From: Perkinsus chesapeaki
Taxonomy: Eukaryota > Perkinsozoa > Perkinsida > Perkinsidae
Assembly (NCBI GenBank): GCA_013115145.1
Contig: JAAPAO010000531.1
Coordinates: 385 to 25,185 of the forward strand
DNA: 24,801 nucleotides
Direction of reading: 5' to 3'
Under the pieces are notes generated by a model. It did no database searches and had not been told where the DNA came from. It saw only the letters and a list, made by a program, of their open reading frames with translations. The translations under genes and the position numbers were made by a program. This document shows, piece by piece, positions 9,464 through 20,382 of the stretch (its first letter is position 1; each line of letters starts with the position of its first letter).

Positions 9464-12400
9464 CTATCTCTGTGCGAGGCCGGGATAAGGATCGGGTCCC
9501 TCCTCCATGGTGAAGGTGATAACGGACCTTCCAAGCTCCAACTGAGGAAACGAGCACCGTAAGCTCGAGGGGAAGCCAGATGGTTGGGATTACCGGCTCG
9601 GTGCCCATCCCGGCCACCGTCTGGGGCCCAACGTGCTCTTTAAGTTTCATATAGGCGCCATAGGTCTCATTCCAGCGGCGTTGAAGATACAAAACATATA
9701 GTAGGGATGACAGCAATGCCAAGCATCCAACAGTGATAGCTATGATGAAGTACCTAAGAGAAGATCTAGGAAGATACGAATAGTTCAACCGGTCCTGCCA
9801 AGGGAGACGGCCATCGCAGCTCTGTGTCTCCGGACCGGCAGGGGGGCCGCCTCGGACCATACATAGGCTATCGGAGACAACGTAAGAAACCTGCATTAAA
9901 GCAGCTGTGGAGTGATGCAACAAAGCGATACCTCTTGGGAACCATTAACGCATTCGCCGACTGTGCGGACGTAATCTGAGGAAGAGCAGACGCGGCATGC
10001 CTCGGCAAGGTGCCACTCAATCGACACATACTGCCCACCACATACACCTGAAGATATCTGAGTCGATACGAGACAAGGTCAGATTAATGGCTCACGGGAG
10101 TCCTGCGCTGTTGGCACTAAAGTTGCCACAGGATAGGTGGAGGCATTGACCATACGAGGGTCGCATACCAGACTAACCTGACAACTGTTGGGTGGGCTAT
10201 AGCGAGCACTCTCAATCGGCCTACCATAGCTTCATTGCGACATGCCCCAACCTCGGCCGGGGCTGTCAGCAGTAGGGTAAGGCCATGGCTGGAAGCCTGT
10301 ACACTATCCACTGACTTGCCGATCACAACACGATCAGTAATGTCCTGAGCAACGCTTGCTGTCCACCACACTTGCTGTCTACAATAGGGAGACCTCAGAA
10401 GCAGCCGCCGAGCATTTGTCTGCCACAACAGCCTTCGTTATCTCAGCTCTCCCAGCGATAGGGTTCACATAGGCGGCCCGACCATCTGGAAGGCCCAGAG
10501 GACCAGACTCACCCCATACCTACGGATAGAGCCGATTGCAGCTAATGTGGTAGCCACGGTGAACCTTATCGTTCAAAGCTTTCATATCGAAGACAGCATC
10601 ACCGATTATAAGGTCTGAACCGGTTGTTAAATAGCAGGAGTCGGAGCCTGTGACCGAGGTCATGCCGCTCGAACAAGGTAAGCATGATGCTGAGCCTTCA
10701 GTCGAAGTGTATGTGTTCGCCTGAAGACTTTACGTAGCAACACCAGTCTGATATTGATCTCACGGCGCATGGCTTGCAAGGAGCGCCTTCGGCGGAGGAG
10801 TACTGTCCTTTTGGGCAGTCTTGGCACAAGCCATCCTTCAGTGCCTGGCCGCTAGCGCAGGTCTGACATTTCCTAGCACCGCCACCTCTACTCGAAGTAA
10901 GAGTAAAAGAATGAAAAATAAACCTGATAGAGCCTTATGATACCATTTGTCAGCTTCAATTGACAGCTCGCTACTTCGTTCCCACTGCCCCCTCGCAACG
11001 TATTGAAATCTCCATGACGTCCTTCGGTGGGATAGATACACCCTTGGCTGCCTGGGCGGGTGTTAATCTGATAGCCTCTTGGCCAGCTCGTGCGCCCAAA
11101 AAAACCTGACGTGGATCTGGCCCTAGAACAACAGCAGCGCTGGCGGAGGCGACGCGTACAACAATGCCCGCCGCGGCGTCCCCTCGAGCTTGAATGGAAT
11201 AATTCACTTTCAACACGCCTCGGGCGAGCATCTCGACCCGCCATACAAGCTCCACACTTCTCGTCAAGTGCTCTGTTATCTGATTGCAGCTTGTATCACT
11301 TGGCAACCACTCATACCTCGGTGGCAAGAGAACTCTGACGCGTCTGCCACGACCCTCCTTTGAATCGGAATGGCAGCGTCGATGGCTCAGGGAAGGAGTC
11401 AACGGTGAGTTCGATGAGCGGGACCTGCGTTTTGTTTCGAAATGGCCATCTATAGCGGTTTCACCTGCCCCGCGGGGCATGAAGTGCACCCTATTGTCGT
11501 GGCTATCTTGCCTAGCTCTGCTGGGCAACTGATAATGAGCTTATAGTGAGGTTCAGCCGGGGCCGAGTTACCGAATGCAAAGGCCTTCCTGACGATCTAG
11601 GTAACTGCCGATCTGACAATCTTCGCATGAAGTATTAGCAACATCTGTTGGCAGTGAGACGCTACTCGAAAGGGTAGGATCGCAAATGACCGGAGACGAC
11701 CAGTTATAGTAGCTCTGACGATTAATGCCATGAGATTAGTAGTTGAAGGAGTACTCTTCTTTGCCACGTCACAGCGTCACAGTCCGAGTAATGTATCGAA
11801 TAGTCTTCCGTTGTACACGGTGGTCTTGGTGTACATGTAGAATCTCCCGGTGACGCGTACCTTCAACTCTACTCGTTGGTGCTTGCATGGGCGTGTTAGA
11901 CCTTACTGACCGCTTGGGCAGGGTTGACACATACTCGTATTGTGATCAGGGTACTGGTCTCTGCCGCATGACAGGCATTGCTCTCGAACCGTCGTGGTAA
12001 GTGATCCTGACCGTGAGGTGAGCTCAACTTCCTCCTGCCCGCTTTACCCTGGTCTCCAGTAGGGCAAGGGAGACAGCCGACGTCTACAGCACGGGTGCCG
12101 ATGAGTTCAATGGAGCGCAGCCATGCTCTATCGTAGCCGTAGTCATCGGACATGTCCTTGGAGTAAACCCACTCGAGGGTGTGAGGACCGGCTTCCAACG
12201 GCACCACTCCCTACAGGAAGGTCTTCTCAATGATGCAGAGATGTACTTGCCTCCTTCCAGATGAGCTTGCCGTCATCATCAACGGTCATGTACTCTGGGC
12301 CCAGCTTGATTGTTCCGTCAATTATGAGTCTAAACCCATCAAACTGGTCTTCACCGTCCACCTGAAAGTGTGCATGAGGCTGTGGGCCAACATTTCATTC

Positions 12401-13179
12401 AGCGATTGTCCGTTATGGCAGGATCCTCTACCATGTAAACAAAGCGAACTTCGCCATCTCTTAGCCAGTTGTCCTGCAACCGAAGCACACTGTCCATATC
12501 AGATTTGCCGTAGTTCTCTCCGGAGTGAATGACATCACCGTTCTCGCCCGCCACCCAGGACATACCTACGCGGGGGTCTTGTCTCCCCTATCTATCAGTT
12601 TGGTTACATTTATTATCACTGCTGCTGTTGTTGCCAGTGGCAGTTGCATTGGTCCTATAGGGCACGACAGTCTCCCCTATTGCCCATCCAAAACCAAACT
12701 CTAGGGAGTATACACACCAGCTCTTCAGGGAAAGGTGGGATCTTTCGGGCTCCCAAGAATTGATAACGTTTCCCCCGCCAAGACTGTATCTGGTATGATA
12801 CCAATGCGTAGTGGATGCCACTGTAGCTGGCGGACCGTCCATTCGAGCATTTGGAGCACTGGCCTTGGATATGCCTGTTAGCTATGCGACCGGTGTAGAA
12901 GTGTCCTTTATCGCACTGAGCACTGCAGCTCCCCTCGTGCAGGGGAGCGGGCAACTGCGTGGAACAGTGGTCTAAGGTTTCACTGGAAGCAATTACTTCG
13001 CATGAATTGTTCATGTCAGGTTTCCGCTCAGCAAAAATGGCTACATCGGTGTAGCTGCTGCTGAGCGTGTGACAAGTGTCGAGTACTGTATAGAGGAGCT
13101 GATGGTCCTCACAGAGACGCTGCTCTCCTCCTTTTACGGGAACGAGAGCGATGATAGGCAACAATACCCAAAGCAACAT
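9456..13179 (-). CDS. ELAPOR: ELAPOR1/2 (KIAA1324)-like cysteine-rich type I membrane receptor, about 18 exons
   Basis: Start ATG 13179 opens a signal peptide (MLLWVLLPIIALVPVKGG). Exons: 13179-12836, 12789-12608, 12565-12432, 12361-12251, 12210-12048, 12006-11907, 11860-11755, 11714-11572, 11528-11465, 11424-11317, 11279-11042, 10970-10944, 10885-10764, 10720-10565, 10519-10394, 10344-10186, 10057-9932, 9890-9456; about 947 residues, near the roughly 1,000 of animal ELAPOR. Family marks in order: SCSAQCDKGHF, CSKCSNGRYSLGGG, DNKCMSWV, GCLPCPTG, CLSCGRDQYPDHNTSMCQPC, PRPPCTTEDY, WSSPVICD, further GCC2/GCC3-type CxxC repeats (CQTCASGQALKDGLCQDC, CKPCAANTYTS), a mannose-6-phosphate-receptor-like region (GPLGLPDGRAAYVNP, DITDRVVIGKSVDS), CRVCSSSDYV, then one membrane helix (FIIAITVGCLALLSSLLYVLY) and a short tail. 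ELAPOR proteins are membrane glycoproteins of the secretory/endosomal system. Splicing at 11041-10971 and 10185-10058 is the least certain; the rest is phase-checked. The last exon ends at a TAG at 9456, or may donate at 9528 into the next gene. Confidence 0.85.
12211..12250 (-). other. GC-AG intron in the ELAPOR-like gene
   Basis: Between the exons ending GKLIWKE and starting GVVPLEAG, the frame needs a phase-0 intron of 40 nt. The only donor that fits is GGAG|GCAAGT, a typical GC-AG donor; the acceptor is CCTGTAG. The nearby GT (A|GTACAT) gives the wrong phase. Almost all other introns in the window are GT-AG. Confidence 0.65.
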
Positions 13180-13263
13180 CGTACGACAACAGTAGAGACT
13201 AATACCACTCGCTGGGTAATTGACTACCAACTCAATAACAGCTCCTTAACAATGGACGGTATG

Positions 13264-15196
13264 TCATGGATGGTCACTGACACTTGAGGAGGAGGAGAAG
13301 GAGGACTCATCACTTGACTCGACATCATCGTCACTTGCATCCTCTTGGATAGACTGATCATCTAGTTGAAAGTGTCGGAAGCACTAGTGGACCTCAAGAT
13401 TCTCACCGAGTAGCTCCATCCATTGTTGAATGACAGACTGAAACTCGTTAAATATAGTCTCTTTGGGATCGACCGCCGACACTAAAGGACGATGCAGCCA
13501 TCGGACCACTACATATCTTATCATTCATCACAAAGCAGTATTCCCCAAAGTTCGGCTTCCGCACTTGACATATTTCTTAGGGTCGTTTGAGCGATACTAT
13601 TGATGAAATCAAATATAAAAAACTGGTATCCAGTAACACTCCACCACCCTACAGTGTCGTGCTGCTTCTAGTGCCCTAGGGAAATCCCTGTCATTAAGAT
13701 ATCTTAGGAGCTGTGCCTTCATATTGAGTATCTTGCGACATTCCAATGAAGCATCTGTCAGCTGCTGCTGCCCACAGTTCCATCTGTTGCCATCTCCTCC
13801 ACCTCGGCAACCCTTCTCTCTCTTGGACTGTATTGAAGCTGCAATACCTCAGGCGTTGCCCCTGGCGCAGTACTAGCCCGCGTGGATGCACCTAGGCTGG
13901 TGGAGCAGCGCTGCAGACGCACATTGCCTCACCGTTATCGTTGCTGTATGAGGGAGGAGCGGTCATGGCAAGGAACGACATGAGTGGTTGGATACCGTTC
14001 GTTACTAGGAGGTGATGATATGGCAAAGCTATTGACTTTCACTTCCAACACAAACACCTGTCCCCCCTCTAGAAGACACCGAGAGTAATAGGAAGTTGAC
14101 GACGTTTGGAGCATGTTAATATTTCCACAACGCAGCTGCCTTTTGACTGCCTACTGACCCTCGAAGGGCTCTACCAGTTCGATGGTCCCTGAACAGCCAC
14201 AACAATGACCACTGACCGCCGCGGCCACCATTGATACCGCAGTGGGAAGAAGCGCAGTATGCTCCCATGGGTGCAGGCCACTCCAGGTCGCAGCGACTCG
14301 AGTATCCGATCCTCATTCGATTTGCATATTTCTCTTCTCAATAGTTCACGCTCTGCTCTACGCCGAGCAATGCATCTGAGTTCACCCTGTTTCTCGCGCG
14401 CCACTAAATTCCTACTCCAGATCCCGCCACAGACTTTCCCGATCTTTAGGGAACAGGCTGGCAGTGTCGCTGTGGACCTGCTGGTATAACTTAAACCGGA
14501 GATTATACACCCCTTCTCACCCTCCACGGTAGGCCACGAGTGTCCCATATAACATCAATTACAGGATAGTGCTCATCATCCCCCTCGGCATCATCATCAT
14601 CACATAGTACGACCTTCCCGTAGCCATCAGGAAGACTCAGGCTTACACTGTCCATCACGCTGGCCTGTAACGTATGAATCGAGCGCTTTATTGTTGGACC
14701 ACCTGGACCAGCTCAAGCATGCGGTGAACTCTCCTCTGTGATCCTTTGCCTGCCTTTGTGAGCCGTGAAACTATAACAGGCCAGTGGTGCTGAGGGCGGC
14801 CGGCTGCCACTTTGCCTATTACACATGGAATCCAGCCCCGCTCCTATGGAAGCTAAACTAGCCTTCAAATCTTCATACTGTGGCTTAGTGTTATCGCCGC
14901 CTTTGGGAGCTGTTGATGAGCCCTGATGCACTGAGGATTGGTCGTCTTCCTGCTCACCTCTAGCTTGGTGTAGGCCCTTGTCCTCCGACCTTGCTGGCAA
15001 AACGAATACCATTTCCACGCCCTCAATTCGAGATAGCAGTGGTGTGCTGACTGAGCTGTCGCCGAGGCATGCCTACCACATTCGATGATATGGTACGGGG
15101 AGATATTGCTACCTTATCATCAGCTAACAAGGAAAGGAACCGGTCCCTTGATACCAGCTGTACTACTCGCTTCTGTGATGGAGGGGTATACATCAT
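13264..15196 (-). CDS. Unrecognised multi-exon protein with an acidic, Ser-rich C-terminus
   Basis: Start ATG 15196 (MMYTPPSQKRVVQLVSRDRF). Firm exons: 15196-15097, 15050-14823, 14770-14703, 14664-14521, joined by GT-AG introns of 38-52 nt in phase. Firm last junction: donor 13406, acceptor 13362, final exon 13361-13264. Between 14480 and 13407 several coding stretches are evident, but I could not fix every splice: a basic helix (ARRRAERELLRREICKSN, about 14370-14310), GQVFVLEVKVNSF (about 14070-14030), MKAQLLRYLNDRDFPRALEA (about 13725-13660), and DPKETIFNEFQSVIQQWMEL (about 13470-13410). The front half contains helical ASLASIGAGLDSMFSRLTKA and DGYGKVVLCDDDD. The tail is DDQSIQEDASDDDVESSDE followed by a serine run, like a casein kinase 2 target. 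No membrane segment or signal peptide. It sits 84 bp upstream of the ELAPOR-like gene on the same strand. No family assigned. Confidence 0.6.
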
Positions 15197-15828
15197 AACG
15201 TCATAACTAATATACACTAGCACTTTAAGGATGATTAAAACAATACACTTAATGGATGCAAGCGTTAGGAGTATCAATCATGCTGTCTTAACGTCTGCTT
15301 AGAACTACTTCCCCCTACAGAGGGCTTCCGACGGAATCTGCCTCTGTTTTCTCACAGCTGGCACCTCACGAAAATAACGAAAAAACCTCGCTGGCAGGAG
15401 GGTGACGTCCAGCGTGGTCGACAAGACCGCCGCAGAGGTTATATGGTACAGGATGTCAAAAACGGCTAAGTCAAAATAATCTTATCACTCATAGTCGGTG
15501 GAGTAGCGCTGAGCCCAATAGTGATAGAGACACGCTGAGGATGCAGAAGGCAGTATCCATGATAGCAGGGTCACCATCAGTCATAAAGTCAATTGGTTTC
15601 AGCATGGCCTTAATGATATGGCTTATTAGTCTACTTGTACTGGGCTGGTTTAGTATTACTGTTACTATGGCAAATCGTAATACTGTGAGACGCCATAGTG
15701 CACGAATTGATCCACCTACCATTACAATAGGAGAACTAGAAAGGCACTAACAAGATGATAACTAAACGCTGGCAAAGGCATAAAGAAACTATCATCATTC
15801 TGATTGACTGTTTATCATTCTGGTTTCT
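15197..15828. other. Gap between PSMA7 and the next minus-strand gene
   Basis: Apart from the small membrane-protein frame at 15541-15750 I see no gene here. The part next to 15829 should hold the PSMA7 3' UTR, and the part next to 15196 the promoter of the unknown gene. I see no tRNA-like cloverleaf and no long repeat. Confidence 0.4.
15541..15750 (+). CDS. Possible small single-pass membrane protein
   Basis: A 69-residue frame from ATG 15541 has one strong hydrophobic segment (FSMALMIWLISLLVLGWFSI) followed by a basic tail (NRNTVRRHSARIDPP). The frame can be extended in phase to an ATG at 15453 if a 25-nt GT-AG intron (15470-15494) is accepted, which is shorter than the others here. The opposite strand (15722-15489) is also open and hydrophobic, so strand is not certain. 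It lies in the 632-bp gap between PSMA7 and the next gene. Function unknown. Confidence 0.3.
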   Translation: MQKAVSMIAGSPSVIKSIGFSMALMIWLISLLVLGWFSITVTMANRNTVRRHSARIDPPTITIGELERH

Positions 15829-16879
15829 TTAGGCACGCTGTTGTTTCTGCTGCTTTGACTTTTCAATCCCCTCATCAAGGGACTAAACAGGCCCTTCCTT
15901 ATTCCCCTATTTATTATTATTACCTTGCATAACTCCTCTACTACATCATCCTCCAGCATAACAGGAGTACCATCGGCCTTAAGCAAGCATACTTCCACAT
16001 TTTTACCGCTAGGGTCCACAACTTCCAGTAGAGCTCGAACTGCCATGTTGATAGTGTCCTGCTCGGCCATATCCTCCTTGTAGTTCTTTTCAAGGTAGTC
16101 GCTCACTATGATGAGATAACATCCACAATACCTCCGAAGGCCCGTTGGCACTACCTGTCTTCGAGTTCCTTCCAATAGCAGCAGCCTTCCAGGAGTTGAA
16201 GGTGCCAGAAGGGTCGGTTTGGTATCTAGAAATGGGCTAATACTGCGATATAGATATTGATAAATATGTACAGCTGAGGCTTCTTGTGCTCGTTCTGTCC
16301 AATAACCAAAGTCGATATACCGAAAGGGCGGGCACCTATCCAATCCATGCTACTAGTTGATTCTTGCTTACTACTGCCTACCTCCCTTATAGGTGTATTG
16401 CTGCTGGACACCAGCAATGTATCGAGCAACATAGTCAACAGTTGGCTTATCCTCAACATTAAGACGATAACTTTGGCATTCAACACGTGCCTTGTTGGCT
16501 AGGACCTACCACTACATTACTCCCGAACTGTGGTGCAGGAGCCCCGGTACTACCCTAGCATCAGCGTTTAGACCAGCAAAGGCCAACATAACGTTCTGAT
16601 CGATTTTAAGTATCTTTCGGACAGTCCTAAAATACGTATCATTCAGCCTCCTTCCCTTATATCTTCACCTTGGGTCTTGAAGCTTAGGAATGGCCTTTCT
16701 CTCTACTGCTAATACAGCAACATCTTTACCTCTAACACCAACAGCAGTGGTGCCCTTCCTTACAGCCTCCAAAGCATATCTAATATAATAATGCCTACAT
16801 TCCCCTACTAGACTTACTCGACTTGAAATAGATGACCATCTGGCGAGAACACTGTGATAGCACGATCGTAACCGGACAT
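15829..16879 (-). CDS. PSMA7: 20S proteasome subunit alpha-4 (PSMA7 type), 8 exons
   Basis: Non-catalytic alpha-ring subunit of the 20S core that helps gate substrate entry. Exons: 16879-16818, 16779-16669, 16626-16554, 16505-16382, 16335-16272, 16225-16155, 16105-15924, 15870-15829; 242 residues (animal PSMA7 is about 248). The start gives [20 protein letters not shown], the classic alpha N-terminal signature. Then come [95 protein letters not shown], and a Lys/Gln-rich end [12 protein letters not shown] as in the family. The alpha-4 assignment rests on [14 protein letters not shown] and LLEVV-SGKN, which are closer to PSMA7 than to other alphas. Introns are 38-53 nt, GT-AG. This gene validates the splice logic used elsewhere in the window. 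Confidence 0.95.
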
Positions 16880-17154
16880 GGTTTTGAGGTAGAAGAAGCA
16901 ATAGAGTAGTAAAAACTCTAATGACTTCAAGTTAGTCTAGGATGCCGCCATTCAAAGGCCTTATATAGTTATGTATCTTTATACAGCTATCGTTACGCGT
17001 TTCGAGCTTACTATCAACTACAAATGTACTTATCTGCAACTTCATCACTTCCATTTCGATATCCCCTTCCATCCACCGCCCAGGCACAATTCCGTAGTGC
17101 AGTTGCAAGAAAAGCGCATGATTCGTGCCAATTGCATTTCCCCCGCTGTTTGAA
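16880..17154. promoter_or_regulatory. Shared divergent upstream region of PSMA7 and gene A
   Basis: These 275 bp separate the start of PSMA7 (minus) from the start of secreted gene A (plus). Both promoters and 5' UTRs must lie here. Frames such as 17234-16932 on the minus strand cross the region but run into gene A's first exon and look like chance. I see no clear TATA box or operator that I would name. Confidence 0.5.
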
Positions 17155-20100
17155 ATGCTCGTCATCCGTTTGTCTCTGTTGTGCTTACTATTTAAGGGCA
17201 CCACCTCTTCCCTTAAAGTGAGCCTTTCCTTCAACTTCTCCGCTGTAATTTATTATATTGTTCAGAAAAAGTTTGGGTCCCTAACCAAGTCGGTTCGTTC
17301 AAGACTAGGTAGCCGTGGAGACAGCAAGGTAGCACCCTCTTATTAGCTGCTATCTACTGTGGTTATCTAGCGTCATGGTCCCGTGCCACAAGACTGCACC
17401 TTAATGTACATGGCCTCTCTAACCAGTGGTACGATATATTACACAATCAAACTGGATGAGAGCCTTACAAGAATTAATACATTCACGAAAGGAAGGCAAG
17501 TTGCTGTTGATTATCTTATCTATGAATTGCATCTCCTTAGTGATGGGGGTTTGATGATAGGGAACCATCCCGATGTCATCGTGCTGCCCAAGAAGCCTAA
17601 AACCTGCAAGGATGCCCTCGAGACCGTTCTCAAGATGGGTGTCCAAGTGGCAGCGAACAGAGCCAATACTCCCTCCGATTGCGATGGCGGTCGACCTCTG
17701 GTAACGTCCGAAGTTGCTATGAAGCGAGTTGAGGATCGAATTCGCTCTACTGAGCCTCATCCTAATCTTGGCTGGTATGAACCTACTGATGCTCAAGGCT
17801 TGTGCTATATTATATCGGACCTTTACAACGAAATTGAGGAAGTGATTCTACGGAGGAGAAGCTCTGTTCGTTTGGTAAGTATAATGCTTCAACCTCCTTT
17901 TACAGTATCTATCAGGGACCTCAACTGAAATGCGAGCTCACTGCCTCTGGAGACAGCGGCGATTTCTACCTATCATCGACCCCTAACGACGGCATCATGG
18001 CCTTCCGAAAAGATTCGTACGTCAGCCTCTTTGAGCCCCTATCGAACGAAATATCTTTCTTCAGTACATGGATTATACCTACAGCCAATCAGCAGGCTAA
18101 TGGAGAAACTGAAACACAGACATGCGAAGAGCATCTCAGCAATATGTTGAGAAGAGCGATGGCGAACACAGCAACGATGAATCCTGCCTCCTTCTGGGGA
18201 TGCCAGCCCTCAGAGAGATCGAGGACTGTGAAGGAGATAAGCCTCATGTTACCCGATAAGAAAAAATCTTCAAATAAGTTCCGTGGCTTGGCATGCTCGG
18301 TCCCAGTTCTCGATAATCTATTCAGTGATGCGATGAAACAGCACACAGCCATTACACTAGTAAGCGTGTTCAGCTCTAGCAGTAGGGCGGCGCATAAGTT
18401 CTTACTGTAGGAGCTGGATACCAAAACCTGCGAATTTACTGCTAAGATAGCAGATCCGATGAGCTCACGAGGTCCACAAACTTTACGGTTGCAGTACAAT
18501 GCAAAAGAGGGCGGCTTGTACATGATTGGGGACGGAGGGTGAGATGAGTCGAAGAGGTTGCGTATCTCAGTATTTGCTTTCATACCCGTTTATAGGATGT
18601 TTCGGTTAGATCAACAGGATCTTGGCTGTCCCTTTCAGTATGAGGCTCTACGTCCCTCGTACCGGTTTGACACATATAACGCTGGGACAGGATGCATTCC
18701 ACAGAGAACTACCGATGCCAAACTTTAAGGATTGTAAAGATGGTATAACTAGTTTGCTACGAATAGGGGCTCATTTGTCCCACTCTACAAGCATAGCTGC
18801 GGATAATTTAGAAGCAATAGATCAACTTGTTCACGGTCTGGGCACGTCTAAACATTTGGATGGCATCAATGTGCTGCTCATCCCAGAAATACCTATTTAC
18901 ACTATGGCACTGTTTGATAAAATGAAAGGCATTAATAGAGGAGGCCTCGCCTCTATAGATGAAGTAAGAGAGAGTTAGCTAACAATTACCTAAGATCAAT
19001 TTTGACAACTCAGAGTGCATCCTGCAGCCTACAAGAATCGTATGTAACGCATCTTGGTGATTTATACCTTATCCACCTTCATGCGAATGAGGACGCTCGA
19101 CCAGTTGAGATTTCAACAGCCTACATACCGAAGGACAAAAGACCGACACAGTAGGAACATTCTTTCGGAAGACAACGGATCCTACGAGGCTGTTTTTGGC
19201 CGTCCTCGACGGAATCTTTTTCTCTTTCAGGGAGGCTAATATGAAGGTGAACACTTCTGTAGTTGGAAATTGTCCGTGTAAAGCATCGACGATCTTACCT
19301 CGAGGGTCCTGTCAAAATAGGCTGGCTACTACGTTATATGCCTGTTGGGGTTGCCTTGTGCACCAAAGCACTGATGTACATGACAGGATGCTCTATAAAG
19401 AGCTGGAAGAGTTCGCTCATCAACAAATCGTTAATGAAGCGAAGAGCCGCTGGAGCCCCATTGATTGGATGTCTCCCCAACCGAGGGCATATCGTATTGT
19501 TAAACATGGTTTAACAACTGATATCCTCCACGAACTCGTAGGCAGTGTTGCTGGAAATGAAGAAAACGATTTCGGACGACTAAGAGAGAAGAGCACCATT
19601 GTAGGAAGAGACACGAACCTTAGGGGCTACTGTTGTATTCGATAGGACAGAGAAAGGCGGATGAAGCTATCAAGCAATCCTGGGTATGCTTTGTGCGAAC
19701 TCCGCCTCAAAGATGAAAAGGATGATGATATTGACAGACTTCACCGACTGCTCCTAGACCACTCCTTTCGTATACTACGCATCACCAGCCCGAAGTAGGA
19801 AGGGGGGCACTACTTCACATGGAGCGTGAAGCGGACCTTGCCATCTTACCGGCAGGTATGGTCAGGGGGACGTTAGAAGTTTAGAGAAGCATTTGGCCGG
19901 TAAGGGATTGAGTAGATTCTACGGGAAAGTTGAAGAGCCACAAACCAAGAGCACCGAAATATTATGCAAGCTGGCATTTATACATTACCTCGAGGCGATT
20001 CGCCTTTTACCGGAAGCTAAAAAATATCTGGATGCGCTACCAGGCCAGAGTCCGGGGTTCACTAATATTGAGGGCATCGAGATACATGAGGGTGTGTATT

Positions 20101-20382
20101 ATACGGGGAGTTCATCAGCTTTAGGAAGACTGTTGGTGGTACTAGGCCAGGTGGCACGCCAAGTTCATATGTAGGAACATCACTCTTGCTGTTACTATAT
20201 TATGCTCAACTGGTAGAGACGAGGATTATGCGGTACCTAAAAGCTCACCGAGAGAGTCGCGCAGCAGTCCTCCCTCACCCTCATCGCGAAGCCGAAGCAA
20301 GAGGACTACATTGTACGTGTTATTCGCCCATGAACAATCCCTAGCTCTAGTTGACAGATACTCCTCGCGAAGCATACCCTAA
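17155..20382 (+). CDS. Gene A: secreted modular protein, five beta/alpha Cys modules, 12 exons
   Basis: Start ATG 17155 gives a signal peptide (MLVIRLSLLCLLFKG) in a 63-nt exon ending in Lys. Exons: 17155-17217, 17266-17328, 17371-17874, 17916-18016, 18065-18359, 18411-18538, 18639-18963, 19014-19150, 19231-19600, 19646-19794, 19856-20170, 20217-20382; about 871 residues. After a basic exon (KKFGSLTKSVRSRLGSRGDS) come five modules. Each has a beta-rich part with one Cys (QDCTLMYM, LKCELTAS, KTCEFTAK, ASCSLQES, ALCELRLK) and a helical part with another (TCKDALETVL, TCEEHLSNML, DCKDGITSLL, SCQNRLATTL, ILCKLAFIHYL). In module 1 both parts share one exon; in the others a phase-2 intron separates them and phase-0 introns separate modules. 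The tail (DEDYAVPKSSPRESRSS) is Ser-rich. Uncertain points: the in-frame 48-nt intron 18017-18064 may be retained, the splice into the last exon has alternatives, and intron 18539-18638 is 100 nt. I know no family with this pattern. Secretion is inferred from the signal peptide. Confidence 0.7.

Noticed and set aside
10048-10177. A 21-nt microexon (10116-10096) in the ELAPOR-like gene
   Set aside because: It needs a phase-1 donor upstream that is absent; a single intron 10185-10058 keeps the frame more simply.
10971-10999. A 29-nt intron in the ELAPOR-like gene
   Set aside because: Shorter than nearly all other introns here; the 71-nt alternative 11041-10971 also fits the phase. The join remains uncertain.
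16932-17234. 100-residue minus-strand frame between PSMA7 and gene A
   Set aside because: It overlaps the signal-peptide exon of gene A, has no domain features and lies in the shared upstream region.
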